The notes: a model not told the origin generated them from the sequence alone. Numbered from the stretch's first letter, positions 21,959 through 35,290 are shown. The stretch: DNA of 64,000 nt from Mortierella alpina (GCA_029449245.1 JANATF010000004.1:2976001-3040000), one strand, 5' to 3'. Program-made: numbers and translations.

Positions 21959-24487
21959 ATGTCCATTGGTCTGTTCCCATTGCCGCGATTGTCTGTTGCC
22001 CGAACCCTCTTGACCCGCCCGCCACCACCACCACGGCCCACTCCCTTCGCCATCGCCAGGACTCGCACACGAACTTGGACACAGCCACTCGCACGCTTGC
22101 CGACCCGTTTCTTATCCACTGCAGCAAGCCAGAACCAGACGGCGACCATGACCGATCAGCACGATATCCCAGCGCCCAAGGGCTTTAAAAAGGTCACCGA
22201 GGGCAAGGCCACCATCCTGTTCCCCGACACCAACGAGGTCTTCTACAACCCGATCCAGGAGTTCAACAGAGACATCTCCATCGCCGCCATCCGCACCTGG
22301 GACGAGATCTTTCAGGAGGAGCGAAGCGCCAGGCTGGCCGAGAAGAAGGCGCGCAAGGCTGCCAGCACCGCAAAGAGGGCCAAGGAGGGCCTGGAGCCTT
22401 TGCCCGAAAAAGAATACCCAGAAGGAGTGGACCCTAATGCAACCCGAGGAATCACCATTCTGGAAGCACTCTCTGCCTCGGGACTAAGATCCGTTCGCTA
22501 TGCAAAGGAGATCCCTAACGTAAAGCACATCCTCACCAACGATCTCGAAGCCGACGCAGTCGCCTCCATCAAGCGCAACGCAGAATTCAACGGGATCAGC
22601 CCCGAGCTCTTGGAGCCACACAAAGGAGACGCAATGTAAGGACGATCACGACAGATACTACTTTGGAACTGAACTCTGAAATCCACTATGCAGAACCAAG
22701 ACTCTGACGGATTCTCTTTCTATAGCGATGTCCTTTATCAACACCGCGACCCATTGAAGCGCTATGACGTGATTGATCTGGATCCATATGGCACAGCTTC
22801 GCCTTTCATCGACGGAGCAGTGCAGGCAGTTTCTGATGGAGGTACATATGACGGTTCGAGTTTGTAGTGGCAACAGGAAGGATAGGCGCAGCAAACATGA
22901 CTCACCGATTAACATCGTGGTTGAATGCACTAGGACTTCTCTGCGTCACCTGCACGGATCTGGCTGTTCTTGCTGGAAGCAATTATGTCGAAACATGGTG
23001 AGTGATCCAAATCTAGCCCTCAATCCACAGGTTCGAATCGCAACACCTCCTTGCATGTTACGTTTTATCTCATCTAGTCTTATGTTGTCTTTATAATTCA
23101 GTTACGCCAAGTACGGAGGACACCCTGTCAAGGCGGAATTCTGCCACGAAGTCGCTCTTCGCCTGGTTCTGAACACACTCTCGACCTCGGCTGCTCGCTA
23201 CAAGAGACATATCGTGCCCATGGTTTCTCTGAGCATTGATTACTACCTTCGCGTTTTCGTCCGCGTCTACACCTCCCCTGCTGAGGTGAAGCTGCTTGGA
23301 AGGTAAGACGAATTGTCAAGTAAAAATGTCTTTTGAAGGTATACCACGCAATTAACCTCATTTGCAACTAATTGTAGCAAAACATCCTTGGCCTATGTCT
23401 GCTGCGGATGCCAGTCCACCTACACCCAGGCTCTTGGCAAGATCGCAGAGAGTGCAAAAGGAAACAAAAAGTTTGGAGTCAACACTGGACCACCTGTGAA
23501 CGAGAAATGCGAACACTGCAACAGCAAGTTCCACGTATGTAGCGGCCTGCAACTTGCAGTGGCCAATCGACACCATGGTATCACGGAACTATGTTCAGGC
23601 TCGTAAGCGATTCTCTAACCGTCCGTAACACGCATTGATGATAGGTTGCGGGTCCAATGTGGGGCAAGGAATTGCACTCTATCCCCTTCATTGACCGCAT
23701 GTTGAAGCATGTCAAGGACGCCTCCGCTCTGTACAAGACGCAACCCCGCATTCTTGGAATGCTCAGTGTCTGCAAAGAGGAGATTGACGCCCCATTCTAC
23801 TACACCGCCAACGGACTCTCAGGAACGGTTCACTGTACCAGCATTCCCCTTCTCCACGTCACGTAAGTTACGCCTTAAAAAACCCTCTTTGAATAACCGA
23901 TGATCTTCTTGGCAATATATCTTGACAGTATCTATCGGTATCACTATAGCTCTGCTCTGCTGCACCAAGGATACAAGGTCTCGGGCTCGCATGCTGCTCA
24001 GGGATCGATCAAGACGGATGCCCCTCCATCTGCTCTGTGGGACATTATGAGATCGTGGGTCAAGCTTAATCCGGTCAAGAATGTCAAGCCCGACTCGCCT
24101 GCGGGCAGGATTTTGGCCGTTGAACCGACGACTATCGCCAATTTCGAACTTCACCCCGATGCCAAGTCAGAAGCAAGAAAAAACAATCTGGTTCGTTACC
24201 AGATGAATCCTGCCAAGAACTGGGGGCCTCAAGCCAGAGCTGGCGGTGCCAACAAGCGTAAGGCGTAAGTCAGCATGGGAGTAAGGGGTGGTAGTATCAG
24301 ACCTTCGAGACGGCGCGGCAACATATTCAGATGCTAATGGGAGGGTTTTTTTTCTCTTCAAAGTGATGATGATGTTGATAGCAAAGACACGAAGAACAGA
24401 AGACCAGCAGAGGGACCAGGCGAGCTGGCAAAGGAAGCTGACACATTCGGCACGGCAGCAGCTGTCAGTGAGGAGACCAGTCAATAA
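21959..24487 (+). CDS. TRM1: TRM1 tRNA (guanine26-N2)-dimethyltransferase
   Basis: Dimethylates G26 of tRNAs using SAM. Eight exons: 21959-22635, 22726-22841, 22934-22997, 23102-23302, 23378-23534, 23645-23862, 23929-24264, 24364-24487. From the outer ATG the protein is 630 residues; from the inner ATG at 22148 ([16 protein letters not shown]) it is 567. Motifs: SAM-binding [16 protein letters not shown], catalytic-region [11 protein letters not shown], zinc pairs CCGC and CEHC, and [16 protein letters not shown]. The 63-residue N-terminal extension is Arg/Pro/Ser-rich and lacks acids ([23 protein letters not shown]), like a mitochondrial presequence. Yeast TRM1 is known to use two starts for mitochondrial and nuclear forms, and this layout matches. 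Exon 8 is needed: the in-frame TAA after KRKA falls inside a GTAAGT donor, and splicing adds an acidic tail. Confidence 0.94.
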
Positions 24488-24696
24488 AACATATTTGCAT
24501 ATCGGTTTGGCGTTATTTGAAAGCCTTGAAGGGTGCCCTCTGATATATATCAATCGAGAGGTTGTCGGTCGGTGCGACGAGAGTCAAGTGGGAAGAAAGC
24601 GTGTGCTCCGCAGTTCTTGATTGGTCGAAAGCTTGTTTGTTGTAGATTTTGTGCCATGCTGAAAGTTTACCCGAGGGTGCGACCCACCCCCCCCCA

Positions 24697-24727
<31 letters not shown>

Positions 24728-26123
24728 GTAAGAAGGAACGTGAGGAGTGCACCATAAATAGAAAGAACTGGCAGGAGTTGTCGATACGTGAACCGCCTGT
24801 GCAGGCGATGGTGGACGTCTTCAAGCCCATAGCGATCTGCAACCGCGACTAGTGGTGCAAAATGAGCCGAGCAATGTCATGTAAAAAAAAAAAAAAAGAA
24901 AGCGCGACATGTCTTTAAGGTGTCAAAAGTACCTGCCAGCAGGATATGATAATGCGGTTACGATATCGCTTCTTTCTTCACCTTTGGTCCAAAGGGATTC
25001 CCATTCCCTCACCCAGCTGGGCGGAGCACCATGCGAGGGCACAAAAGGAATGGAACATTGAGAAGGAGGCCTCTCAACAAGTGGTGCGACTGCATAGCGC
25101 CTCCTAAACGTTTATACCGATCTCGCCATTTGCGCTCCAGGCAAATATTGACCACAGGCCATCGTTGCCTTATTTAACCAGCAAATGAATGCTCACAGTT
25201 CAACCCCTTGGCCGCAGAATAATCGATTGGGTGGCCAACGACATAGTTTATCCAGAGAATTTTCGCTTGCGAGGCAAGATGTCTTTTCACAGTGCCTGCG
25301 TTAGCCTAGCTTGCGTCCAAGGAGTGATCTGGGTCCACAGCTGGAAGGTGAGGATGATGAGTGATGATGAGATGAGTGATTACGTGCACACCTTGATCTG
25401 CGCAGACAACGAAGGCACTGGCCCGATCGCCCAAATCTTCGGTGAAACCCACCCGCGCTCTACAGGAGAATACCCGCTGGCAAGAACGCAAAGGCGCTTC
25501 GCACCCCCGGCGACCAGATTGTGCTTCGCCCCTTGGGAGCGAGGGCAGATGGCTGTTGCGGGCCAGTCCTGCAATGTGGCGAACTGACGAACTGACTAAT
25601 CAAGAGCAGATCGGTCGCTGCATCCAATGTGGTCCTAATACAGAAGCGACAGAGCTTGTCGCAAAAAAAGAATAAAAGCGCAACCGCACACCTCTTCATT
25701 TCACTCTCCCGCTTCCACTCCCTGTCGCCTCTCTCGCCTTTACCCCTTCGTGCCCTCCATTGCCCGACCCTCGCCCGCACCGATCTCAGCGTCTGGGTCG
25801 CCCTCTCATTCTCATTCACGCATTCGATCACTGGGCACCGTGGCCATTCGGACCCCTCTCCTCCCTCCGTCCTCCATTCAAGGACTGCAACGGCTAATAT
25901 TTTTTCGCCTGTTGGACCTCCTGTAACTGTGGAGAGTCATTCACTCCTCCCCCCCTGACCCCCCACCTCACTGTTACTTCATTTCACCCGTCGTGATTCT
26001 CAATTTACCCGGAGCGAGCATTCCACTCTCGCTCATACTGCTAGTACCTCCGCCCTACCTCCCCACTCCGCCCTCTACAAGGGTGCGCCGATCCTCGTGC
26101 GTTTGCCAGATACCCTTCGAAAC
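24488..26123. other. Intergenic region upstream of ABC transporter
   Basis: About 1.6 kb without a recognisable gene. Holds a C9A27 homopolymer junction (24687-24722), an A14 run near 24881 and, from about 25675 on, a long C/T-rich leader-like stretch. An AATAAAAG element at 25670 sits at its start and could act as a TATA-like box some 450 bases before the transporter start. Short frames in the region have no recognisable motifs. Confidence 0.5.
24687..24722. repeat. C9A27 homopolymer junction
   Basis: Nine C then twenty-seven A on the forward strand, a likely site of sequencing or assembly length error and of real length variation. Confidence 0.9.
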
Positions 26124-29100
26124 ATGACTATCTTTAAGCGCAAGACACGGACAATCCCTCCTCTCCCCGAGCCGGGCTCAACACCCGGCGTCTGTCCCGA
26201 GTACACAGCCTCCATCTTCTCGCGCCTCACCTTCGGATGGGTGCAGCCCTTGATGACCATCGGCTCCAAGCGACCGCTCGAGAAGGAGGATATGTGGGAA
26301 CTTACAGATAAACGACGCGCCGCCTACGTTGGCACGCTCTTCCGGGAACACTGGGCGCGCGAGGTAGCCAAGGGTAGCGAGAGTCGGTTGGCCATGAAGA
26401 ACAAGGGCGTCGAGCACTTGAACGAGAACGAGCCCAAGCAGGCTGGAAAGAAGTCTAAAGCCAGCAAGGAGTACCGTCCAAAATTATGGAAGGCCCTCAA
26501 CAACACCTTTCTGTGGGTGTTTTGGTCTGCTGGAGCCCTCAAAGTGCTGGGAGATACCTTGCAGGTAATGTAGAGTGGATCGCCCAATCTAGACCAAGTG
26601 CATGTGGTAGATGAGATGATGCTCACTCCTAGCCCCTTCCCCTTTATTTCTGTAATGCATCAATGCATCATCTACTGTTAGGTCTGCCAACCGATTGTCA
26701 CCAGGGCCATCATCCAGTTTGTTCAAACCAGGTAAAGGGCTGTTTCATGCTCCATGAGAAGCTGTGAATATGTCTTGTAGTGCTACTTTCATCGACAGCT
26801 TACACTTCACTTCTATCTTGCTAGCATAAACAATCGTCGGGAGGGTATTGAAGCACCTCCTCTCTGGCACGGAATTCTGATGGCGATAGGCCTTTATGTC
26901 ATGGGCGTCTTGTCCACCATTGCGCTCCACCAGTACTGGCAACGATCCACAGGGGTCGGTGTCGGTATCCGTACCAGTCTTATCACCACCATCTACCGCA
27001 AGGGTCTTGTTCTCAGCTCCAAAGCCAAACAGGACTTTTCCACTGGAAAAATTACCAACCTCATGTCGACCGACACTGCGCGTCTTGACTTTTTGGCAGG
27101 CTTTTTCCATATCCTTTGGACCGCCCCGTTGATGATCATTTTGATCCTGATCCTGTTGTTGGTCAACATGGGCTGGACCGCCTTGATCGGATTTGTGTTT
27201 TTGGTCCTGTTTGGTCCGATCCAAGCCAGGATCGTTCAAGCCCTATCAGTGATTCGTCGGAAATCCACCCTCATCACCGATGCGCGTGTCAAGCTAACAC
27301 AGGAAGTCCTTCAGGGAATGCGTGTCATCAAGTTCTATGGATGGGAGGAAGCCTTCTTGAACAAACTGGAGGATCTGCGCACCAAGGAGCTTCAATATGT
27401 TCGCACGCTCTTGATATCAAGATCCGGGATTGCGGCTGTTAATTTGACTGTGCCGGTTTTGGCAGCCACGCTGACGTTTGTGGCCTTCTCCCTGGCAGGC
27501 AATACTCTCGATGCCGCTATCGTGTTCTCGTCCTTGTCCCTGTTCAACATCATGAGGATGCCTCTGATGATTTTCCCGCAGGTGGTGAGTGCCATGGTGG
27601 ATGCTACAGTGTCGGTGCGTCGTATCGAGGACTTGCTGTTGGCAGAAGAGCTGGAGGATTTGCCAGCGGTCCACCCGGATGCAGAATTTGCGCTCAGTGT
27701 CTCGAACGGAAACTTTCAGTGGGACACGTCGCTCAAGGCTTTGACGATGGAAGAGCTCCAGAAGCGCGAAAAGGAGGAACGCAAGCATGGCGCCAACAAG
27801 AAGGAGCAAAAGAAGGAACTTAAGCTTAAGGAAAGGACCGAAAAGAAGGAAATCAAGAGGCTGGCCAAGGCTCGAAACATCTCGGAAATGGAAGCCCAGA
27901 AGATTTACCGGGAGAGCAAGGAGAAGTCTGTGTCTGAATACTCGAGCGAGACCATGTCGATCCAAGAAAAGATGTTGTCAAAGTTGCAGGAAAAGGACCC
28001 TTCACCCGACACTGAATCCATCATGTCCTCTGCCACCAATGCTGACAACGAAAATAACAATCATCAAGGATCCATTCACTCGGAGGACAAGGACAAGAAT
28101 ACGTTCGGGTTGAAGAACATTGATCTCAAGATCCCTCGTGGCCAATTGGTTGCTATTGTGGGTGCTGTCGGAAGCGGAAAGTCATCGCTGTTGAACGCAT
28201 TGGTGGGAGAGATGCGCAAGACAAGCGGAAGCATGGAGTATGGTGGCACGATCGGCTATTGCCCTCAGTCGGCTTGGATCCAGAATGCCACTGTCAAGGA
28301 CAATATTCTCTTCGGTTTGCCATTGGATGAGGCCCGGTATAAAAAGGTCATCAAGGACTGTGCGCTCGAGCGCGATATCCAGATCTTGCCAGACGGGTAA
28401 GCCCTCACTTTCTAACGTGTTTTGTGATCCACTCACTGCTTGTCGTCCCGTTGCAATGGGGTGCTCATACTATTGCTCTGTGCGTCTGCGTAACAACTAG
28501 TGACCAAACAGAGATTGGAGAACGAGGCATCAATTTGTCAGGCGGACAAAAGCAGCGTGTCAACATTGCCCGTGCTGTATACTTTGATGCCGACGTGGTT
28601 CTGCTGGACGACCCCTTGTCCGCCGTCGACGCCCATGTTGGAAAATATCTATTCAAGAACTGCATCATGGGCGCGCTTCAAGGCAAGACCCGAGTCCTGG
28701 TCACACATCAGCTTCATGTCCTGCCCCAGGTCGATTATGTCATTTGCATGAAGGACGGAGAAATCATTGAGCGAGGCACGTTCCAGGAGCTCATGGAGAA
28801 TCAGGGCGAGTTTTCTTTGTTGATGAAGGCTCATGGAGGCATCGAGGAGAACGATAATGACTTTGAGGAACATATGGATGATCCAGCCTTGAACCCTAGT
28901 GCCGCAGAGGCCGAAAGAACTTTGGAGAGTGGCGCTCCCAAAGAAAAGAATGAAGGTGGAGACAAGAAGAAGGATGAGCCCGCAAGCAAAGCCAAGGGTC
29001 TCATGTCTCAAGAGGAGCGCGCCACTGGTTCGGTGGATAGCACAATTTACAGGAGCTATGTGGAAGCCGCTGGAGGCAAGTATCTCATCCCACTGATGAT

Positions 29101-31264
29101 TACGCTGCTCGTCATGACGCAGGTCGCTAAAGTTGGGTAAGTTCATCGTCATTTCTCGCGCCATCGATCCAGGTTGCTGCCGTGTCGAAGGGGTCACTTT
29201 ATTAACCGTGCTGTCCTTGATCCCTGCTTTGTCGATTGGCACTAAAGAAACGATCTTTGGTTGAGTTGGTGGACAGCGAGAAGATTTAACAGAAGCGATG
29301 GTTTCTACATGGGACTCTACGCCACTTGGGGTCTCGCCCAGGGCATTTTCCAGTTTGTCAACGGCTTTTACTTCTCCCTTGCTGGTGCTCGCGCAGCCAA
29401 GGTTCTCCACCACAAGGCTCTCAAAAACATTTTTAGGGCACCATCGTCCTTTTTCGATACTACGCCATTGGGAAGAGTAAGTACTCTTTCATCAGCAAGC
29501 TGCTAGCCACATGGGACGTCGTGGTGCAATCGGTGCTGTATTGACAATGTATGGTGTTGCTGATCCGACTCTGGCTCGCGTTCTGTTTCCCTCTCCGTGC
29601 CTTTTTAGATCATCAACCGCTTCTCGAAGGATGTCGATGCCACTGACAATTTGCTGAGCGAGAGTTACAGAATGTTTACAGGAACGGCCGCCATTGTCTT
29701 GTCGACTTTTCTCCTGATCTCGGTGATCTTCCCTTATTTTTTGATCCCTCTGGTACCCATGTTGCTCTTTTACTACTACGCTGCTATTTATTACCGATCG
29801 TCGTCTCGAGAACTCAAGCGCATCGACTCGATCTTGCGCTCGTCGCTCTATGCCCATTTCTCCGAGACATTGAGCGGCTTGGCTACCATCCGTGCCTACC
29901 GTGAGCAGGAGCGGTTCATGGGTCGCAACGCGTACTTTATCGACCTTGAGAACCGACCTTACTTCATGAGCTACTCCATCCAGCGTTGGCTCGGTGTTCG
30001 TCTCGAGACCATTGCCAACACCTTGGTCCTGTGCACATCTCTCTTGGGCGTCTGCGCTCGCTACAGCATTGATCCAGCAACCATCGGTCTTGTTCTCAGC
30101 TACTCAATGAGTGTTACTGGTACCTTTAATTGGTGTGTACGCCAGTACGCCGAAGTTGTAAGTATCAACGCCTAGAAACGCGAGTGAATGTTTGTTTTGA
30201 AAAAAAAAAATAGTTCGCTCACGCCAGTACTTTACGAAAATATCTAATAGGAAAACAACATGAACGCGGTTGAGCGTTTGCATCATTACGCCAATGAGCT
30301 CACTGTTGAGGCCGATGCCATTATCCCGGATAACCGGCCCGCAGAGTCTTGGCCAAGCACAGGTGCTATCTCGATCCGCAACCTCGAGATGCGCTACCGT
30401 CCCGAACTGCCCTCGGTTCTCCACAATCTCTCGCTGGACATCAAGGGCGGCGAGAAGATTGGAGTGGTTGGGCGCACGGGTGCAGGCAAGAGTTCGATTA
30501 TGATGGCTCTCTTCCGTTTGGTCGAGCCCTCCAAGGGCACGATGGAGATTGACGGAGTCGACATTTGCAAGATGGGTCTCTTTGATCTTCGAACGCGCTT
30601 GGCCATCATTCCACAAGACCCCGTTCTTTTTAGTGGCACCATTCGATCCAATCTGGATCCCTTTGAGAAGCGTACGGACCAGGAGCTTTGGGAGGTGCTG
30701 GAGCGGTCTGATCTCAAGAACTACGTGACCTCCTGTGAGGGAGGACTGGACTCGCAAGTGACCGAATTTGGAGAGAACTTGAGTGTCGGACAGCGACAGC
30801 TCTTGTGTTTAGCGCGCGCCATGTTGACGCATGCACGAGTGATTATCATGGATGAGGCGACGGCGTCTGTGGACGTGGCGACGGATGTGATGCTCCAGAA
30901 GGCGATCCGAGTGGATTTCGCACAGTCGACTGTGTTGACGATTGCACATCGGTTGAACACGGTGATTGATTATACCAAGATCCTGGTCCTGGATCATGGC
31001 GAGATCAAAGAATTTGATACGCCTGCGAGCCTGTTGAGCCGTCCTGATTCCGTGTTTTCGAGTATGGTGGACGAGACTGGGCCTGCGAATGCGGCCTTGC
31101 TGAGATCGCTGGCACAGGCAGCAGCAGCTGGAAATACACTTGCCGTCGAGCAAGTGTTGGCGGCCACCACGGCGGCCACCACGACAGCCGGTGGAGATAA
31201 GGAGGAGCTTGGTGGACAAGATTCTAAAGCGGCGGAGAAGGATACGAAGGGCTACAACGTGTAA
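26124..31264 (+). CDS. ABCC-type (MRP/Yor1-like) multidrug ABC transporter
   Basis: Full ABC exporter with two membrane domains and two nucleotide-binding domains. Seven exons: 26124-26564, 26682-26731, 26825-28396, 28501-29136, 29248-29476, 29609-30157, 30251-31264; 1,496 residues. It begins directly with an L0-type cytosolic segment (SRLTFGWVQPLMTIG), so the extra N-terminal TMD0 of long MRPs is absent, as in Yor1/MRP4-like short ABCCs. NBD1: Walker A GAVGSGKSS, signature LSGGQKQR, Walker B VVLLDDPLSAVD, lacking the usual catalytic Glu after Walker B (Asp instead), as is normal for ABCC NBD1. NBD2: GRTGAGKSS, LSVGQRQ, VIIMDEATASVD with the Glu. A ~125-residue charged insertion (about 466-590) splits NBD1 before its first core strand. 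Probable roles: organic anion or drug export at plasma or vacuolar membrane; substrate not predictable. Confidence 0.96.
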
Positions 31265-32178
31265 TTGCCCATATTCTGGTCGCGTGTTCTCTTTTTATAT
31301 CCACACATCATAGCATTTCACCCCACTCTTATCATATCTCCTAATACAATCTAATACTTTGAACATGTTAAGGTGTTTACCAAGGAGGGTTGAAGGAGAG
31401 TTGGATCTTGGTCAAGCTTCAATGCAACCCAAAATCAGGGTGTGAAGATCCCTCAGGGTTCCCATTTCCTGTGAAGACCTTCTCTTTTCCAACCGTGGGA
31501 TATGCACAGTGCATGTATTGAAGATCAATACAGCATGCACGCTTCGTTGATTTTGGGGTCCTTTAGTGGAAGGAAAGGACGCAAGAGCGCAGGGACCCCA
31601 GGCCATTGCATTCGCCAGGACACAGGGCAAAAGGCCGAGGCGAGTGATGAACCGGGGCATTTAGTGAGGTGGATAGGGGCAAAAACTCAAGATGGGCGGC
31701 AGTTGAACCTTGGCGAGATGAGAGTTGTGTTCCTCCACAACAAAGCCAGCGCCAACCCAAGTCCACTGGAGTGCTGCTGGATCGCGTCCTTTGGCCCTTG
31801 TCCGAAGTGTGCACTTGCACTTTAAGATTGTAGTCAGCAGAGGGCGCAGGCCATTGGCCCACGAACAAGCCCACGACGAGCACGCTCAGGCAGACGTGGC
31901 TGCTCACAAACAAGCCCTCGGTGTGGCACTTTGGTGTATTTGGCTGCTGGTCCTTTTATCGGTGTCTCCTTTCCGTCCATTGTCCTCCTTTTGCTTTCCC
32001 ACCCTCTTTCTTTCCCTTCCTCACACACCCTCTCTCTTACACACACACCCTCTCTCTCTCTACTCCACAAGCTACTTGCACGCCTGCAGCCTCACTCTTA
32101 CAGCAGACACTCCTACTCTCGCACATTCACACATTCGCACATTTATTCACACAAGCACACATCCGCTGAACACTGCAC
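31265..32178. other. Intergenic region with C/T-rich leader
   Basis: Transporter 3' end followed by the promoter and leader of the hydrolase gene; from about 31960 it is made of CTCTCTC and CACAC repeats typical of leaders here. Only shadow frames seen. Confidence 0.5.
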
Positions 32179-35109
32179 ATGCCATCGAGCTACTCACGCA
32201 GGCAGCGCCTCTTCCTGGCCTTCCTGGCTTCTTTCTTCCTGCCCTTATGGATCGCACTCACCGGTACGCTAATCGCTAAATCCAAAGGAATCCCTCGCCG
32301 CATTTTACAACACAACCCGATTCTGCAATGGACTCGACGGATCTCGATCGGAGGACTAACACACCCTGTCTACTTTTACTCTCTATCTCATATCCACAAT
32401 CTTGTATGGATTGTGTGTACAGGCGTGGTGTATGTTGTCGCATGGCTCATCTATCTCCGCTATGGCAAGTACAATACCTTCGGTTCACTCCATCCTCCCT
32501 GTAGCTCCGACACTATGTATACCCTGTCTATCCTATCCTCACAGTCTCCTTCACCCCCATTTATTTCACACTCCCCCCTCTCTGTTGATGATGCTGTTAA
32601 AGTGCTCTCGGCTGCTCTCCACTGCTCCCCTTTCTCCCCCAGAGCCACCTCTCCGCTTCAAGGTCACTCCAAACCTAACGAAGTTGGGGCGGGACGTAAA
32701 AGAAACAAAACCAAAACGAAGGAAAGGTCCCTTTCCGTTATGTGGGCACAGCTTTCCCAGCCGAGGGCTATTTGCACTTCAGTGTGATATGAGACAGGCG
32801 GGTTGACTAAACATGCGTTTGTGGCAGAGGACGTTATCTTGGCTCGTGTCTGTCCACACTGTTCACGTTCAGCTGCGACTCGGGCCTCCAGCTCTTGAGG
32901 ATCGAGTCTACATCGACTCATTGGCCTGAAATTGCGAGATATGATATCGGGGCTAGAGGGGCGCATTTGAATAGTGTTCTCTATCTCGTGCCATTGTCTA
33001 TCTCACCCATTGGCGTCCAATGGGTCGATTTGACCAAAGTTCGATTGTGCCTTTCCTTTCCCCCTTTATCATTTCCCTTATCCAATCTGCAATCGCATTG
33101 TGTCCGCGTCCGTGTTCGCCAATGGTTCCGTGCGTTTGTTCCACGTCGTTTCTATCGCACATGCCTCTCCCCTCTTTTGCGGCATCTGTTTCGTCCTACG
33201 TAGACGCTACTGGAAGTGTTGATGAGTGGAAGCTTGGTTAAACTAACGAGTCCTCCCCTCCTTTCTTTCTCCTTTACTGTCCTCTCACCTCCGTCGGTCG
33301 CCCACCTGGCCCTTGCCCCACACCCCCAACAGCCCAGACAGGTAAGCAGCACTGATGACCTGTTACACAACAAATTGGACCAAGCGTGGATAAACAGACA
33401 GCTGGAATGGCACATGACAAAACTACAAAACCCCACTCGGCCGAGTGCTTGGCGTTTCTCGTGCTTCCCCACATGAACGTGGGCCTACACTACTCCCTCT
33501 CTCCCTCAATACTACCTGCAGTCTAAAGTCCAAGTTCACAGGATGGCGTGCGTGCGTGCGTGTCAATAGCACGAGGGCTAACGCGTTTTTTTTCGTTTTT
33601 TTTTCGTTTTTTTTTTTGTGTATGGTGTAGATGCACCCCAGGCGTATCCGTTCTTACCGTACCATCCAATCCGTGTCTACAAAGTCGTCAGCACGTATGC
33701 CGAGTTGCAGTTCAACAAGTTGATGCGGCTCGTGCCCTTGTTTGGTCATTTTGCCCGATTCCAGCTCACTAACGGCAAGAAGACTGACATGATCAAGTAA
33801 GCGTCTTCCCTATTCACAACCCACAAACCCACAAACACCCTCAGTCTTCAGTTCTCACACTCCTTTGGTGGAAGTGGAAGTGGTGGTAGTAATGGTGGCA
33901 CCTCCCTAAAATCACCAAGAGGACTTTTCTATTATCCATGCTAATATGACAGACAAACCCCCTTCCTCCTCCCTCTCTCTCTCTCCTAAATGATTACACA
34001 GAAATGTTGCCTACGGACGAGGAAACAACCTACTGGACATCTACATTGGCACCAGCCCCGTGACCTCCCCGACCACAGAGCACGCGGACGACGACAACGA
34101 ATCTGACCATACAGTGGAATCGAACGGAAGCCCGGTGATCGTGTATGTCTACGGAGGCGCATGGGACTCGGGCCACAAGAGCATGATGATGCCCATGGCT
34201 CAGAACCTTGCCAATCAAGGTTACATCGTTGTCGTTCCAGACTACACACGCTACCCACACGCCAAGATTGAGGATATGGTACGCGATGTCCAGGACGCGG
34301 TGGTTTGGACCTCTCAAAACGCGACCCGTTACGGTGGCGATCCCGCCAACATCTACCTTATGGGTTCTGGATCAGGAGCCCATGTAGCCTCTCTCGCCAT
34401 CATGAACGATGCCGTGGAACAGCTCGGAGGATTGCCCAAGCCAACGGTCGAAGGTGACACCACACCGATTGTCAAGATCCCGTCATGGCCTGACCAACCA
34501 GCGTCTCATCACGACCTCAAGTCGGGTCTGCAGTCGCAGCGGATGAAGGAGCGTGTTCAAGGACTGATCCTGTTTTCGGGCGTATTTGACATCACGTTCT
34601 ACTACGCCTACTTGCACAAGCGTGGCATTGAGGAGGTCTCGGCCATGCCCCGAGTCATGCACCAGTCCGCCAGCAACTACCTGGCCTGTTCGCCCTCCTG
34701 GCTCCTCGCGACCGCGACCACGACGTTGGAACGACCCGAGCTGTTGGAGCAAGTCCTGCCTAAATCCATTTTGATCATCCATGGTGAACAGGACCGACTC
34801 ATTCCTGCGCACTCGTCCAATACCTTGTTCACGCTGCTCTGTGCGGCTGAGATCCCCAACATTAAGTTCAAGGTGTACACGGGCCAGAGCCATCTGGACC
34901 CGGCCATTGACTTGATCCTGCCCTCGAACGCCATCACGGCAGCGTTGTTGAACGATATAGCCGATGTCATCCGTCCTACTCCAGGTACCGGCGCCAGCAC
35001 CCCAAATGGCTTGCTGGACGACGACGATTATACGCTGAAGCAGCACCACGACCACTACACCCAGGACTTTAACGCCAGTTTGATCCAGGATGGTACCTTG
35101 GCATACTAA
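32179..35109 (+). CDS. Membrane-anchored alpha/beta hydrolase, isoprenylcysteine methylesterase-like
   Basis: Exons 32179-32464, 33631-33796, 34002-35109; 519 residues. The N-terminus has two hydrophobic segments (LFLAFLASFFLPLWIALTG; LVWIVCTGVVYVVAWLIYL), predicting an ER/Golgi membrane anchor. The hydrolase core resembles carboxylesterases of the prenylcysteine methylesterase type: oxyanion region VYVYGGAWDSGHKSM, the nucleophile elbow MGSGSGAH, the acid in HGEQDRLIP and the histidine in GQSHLDP. The conserved VVPDYTRYPHAKIEDMVRDVQDA also matches that group, known to demethylate prenylated protein ends in plants. The first intron starts with GC (ATG|GCAAGT), the only phase-compatible donor I found, and is unusually long (1,166 bases); an undetected small exon inside it cannot be excluded. 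Substrate is inference. Confidence 0.82.
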
Positions 35110-35245
35110 GAAACAAAACAAAAAAAAAAAAAAACATGGCCTTTTTCGCCTTTCGCCAAATCTCTCCTTCCCCTTCTCTTACGATTCACTCCCCCCTCCC
35201 CTCAGCGCAGACACACATGCACACAGACACACAGACACACAAACA

Positions 35246-35290
<45 letters not shown>

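Noticed and set aside
23020-23050. GGTTCGAATC resembling a tRNA B box
   Set aside because: No A box at suitable distance and no cloverleaf; it lies inside a TRM1 intron.
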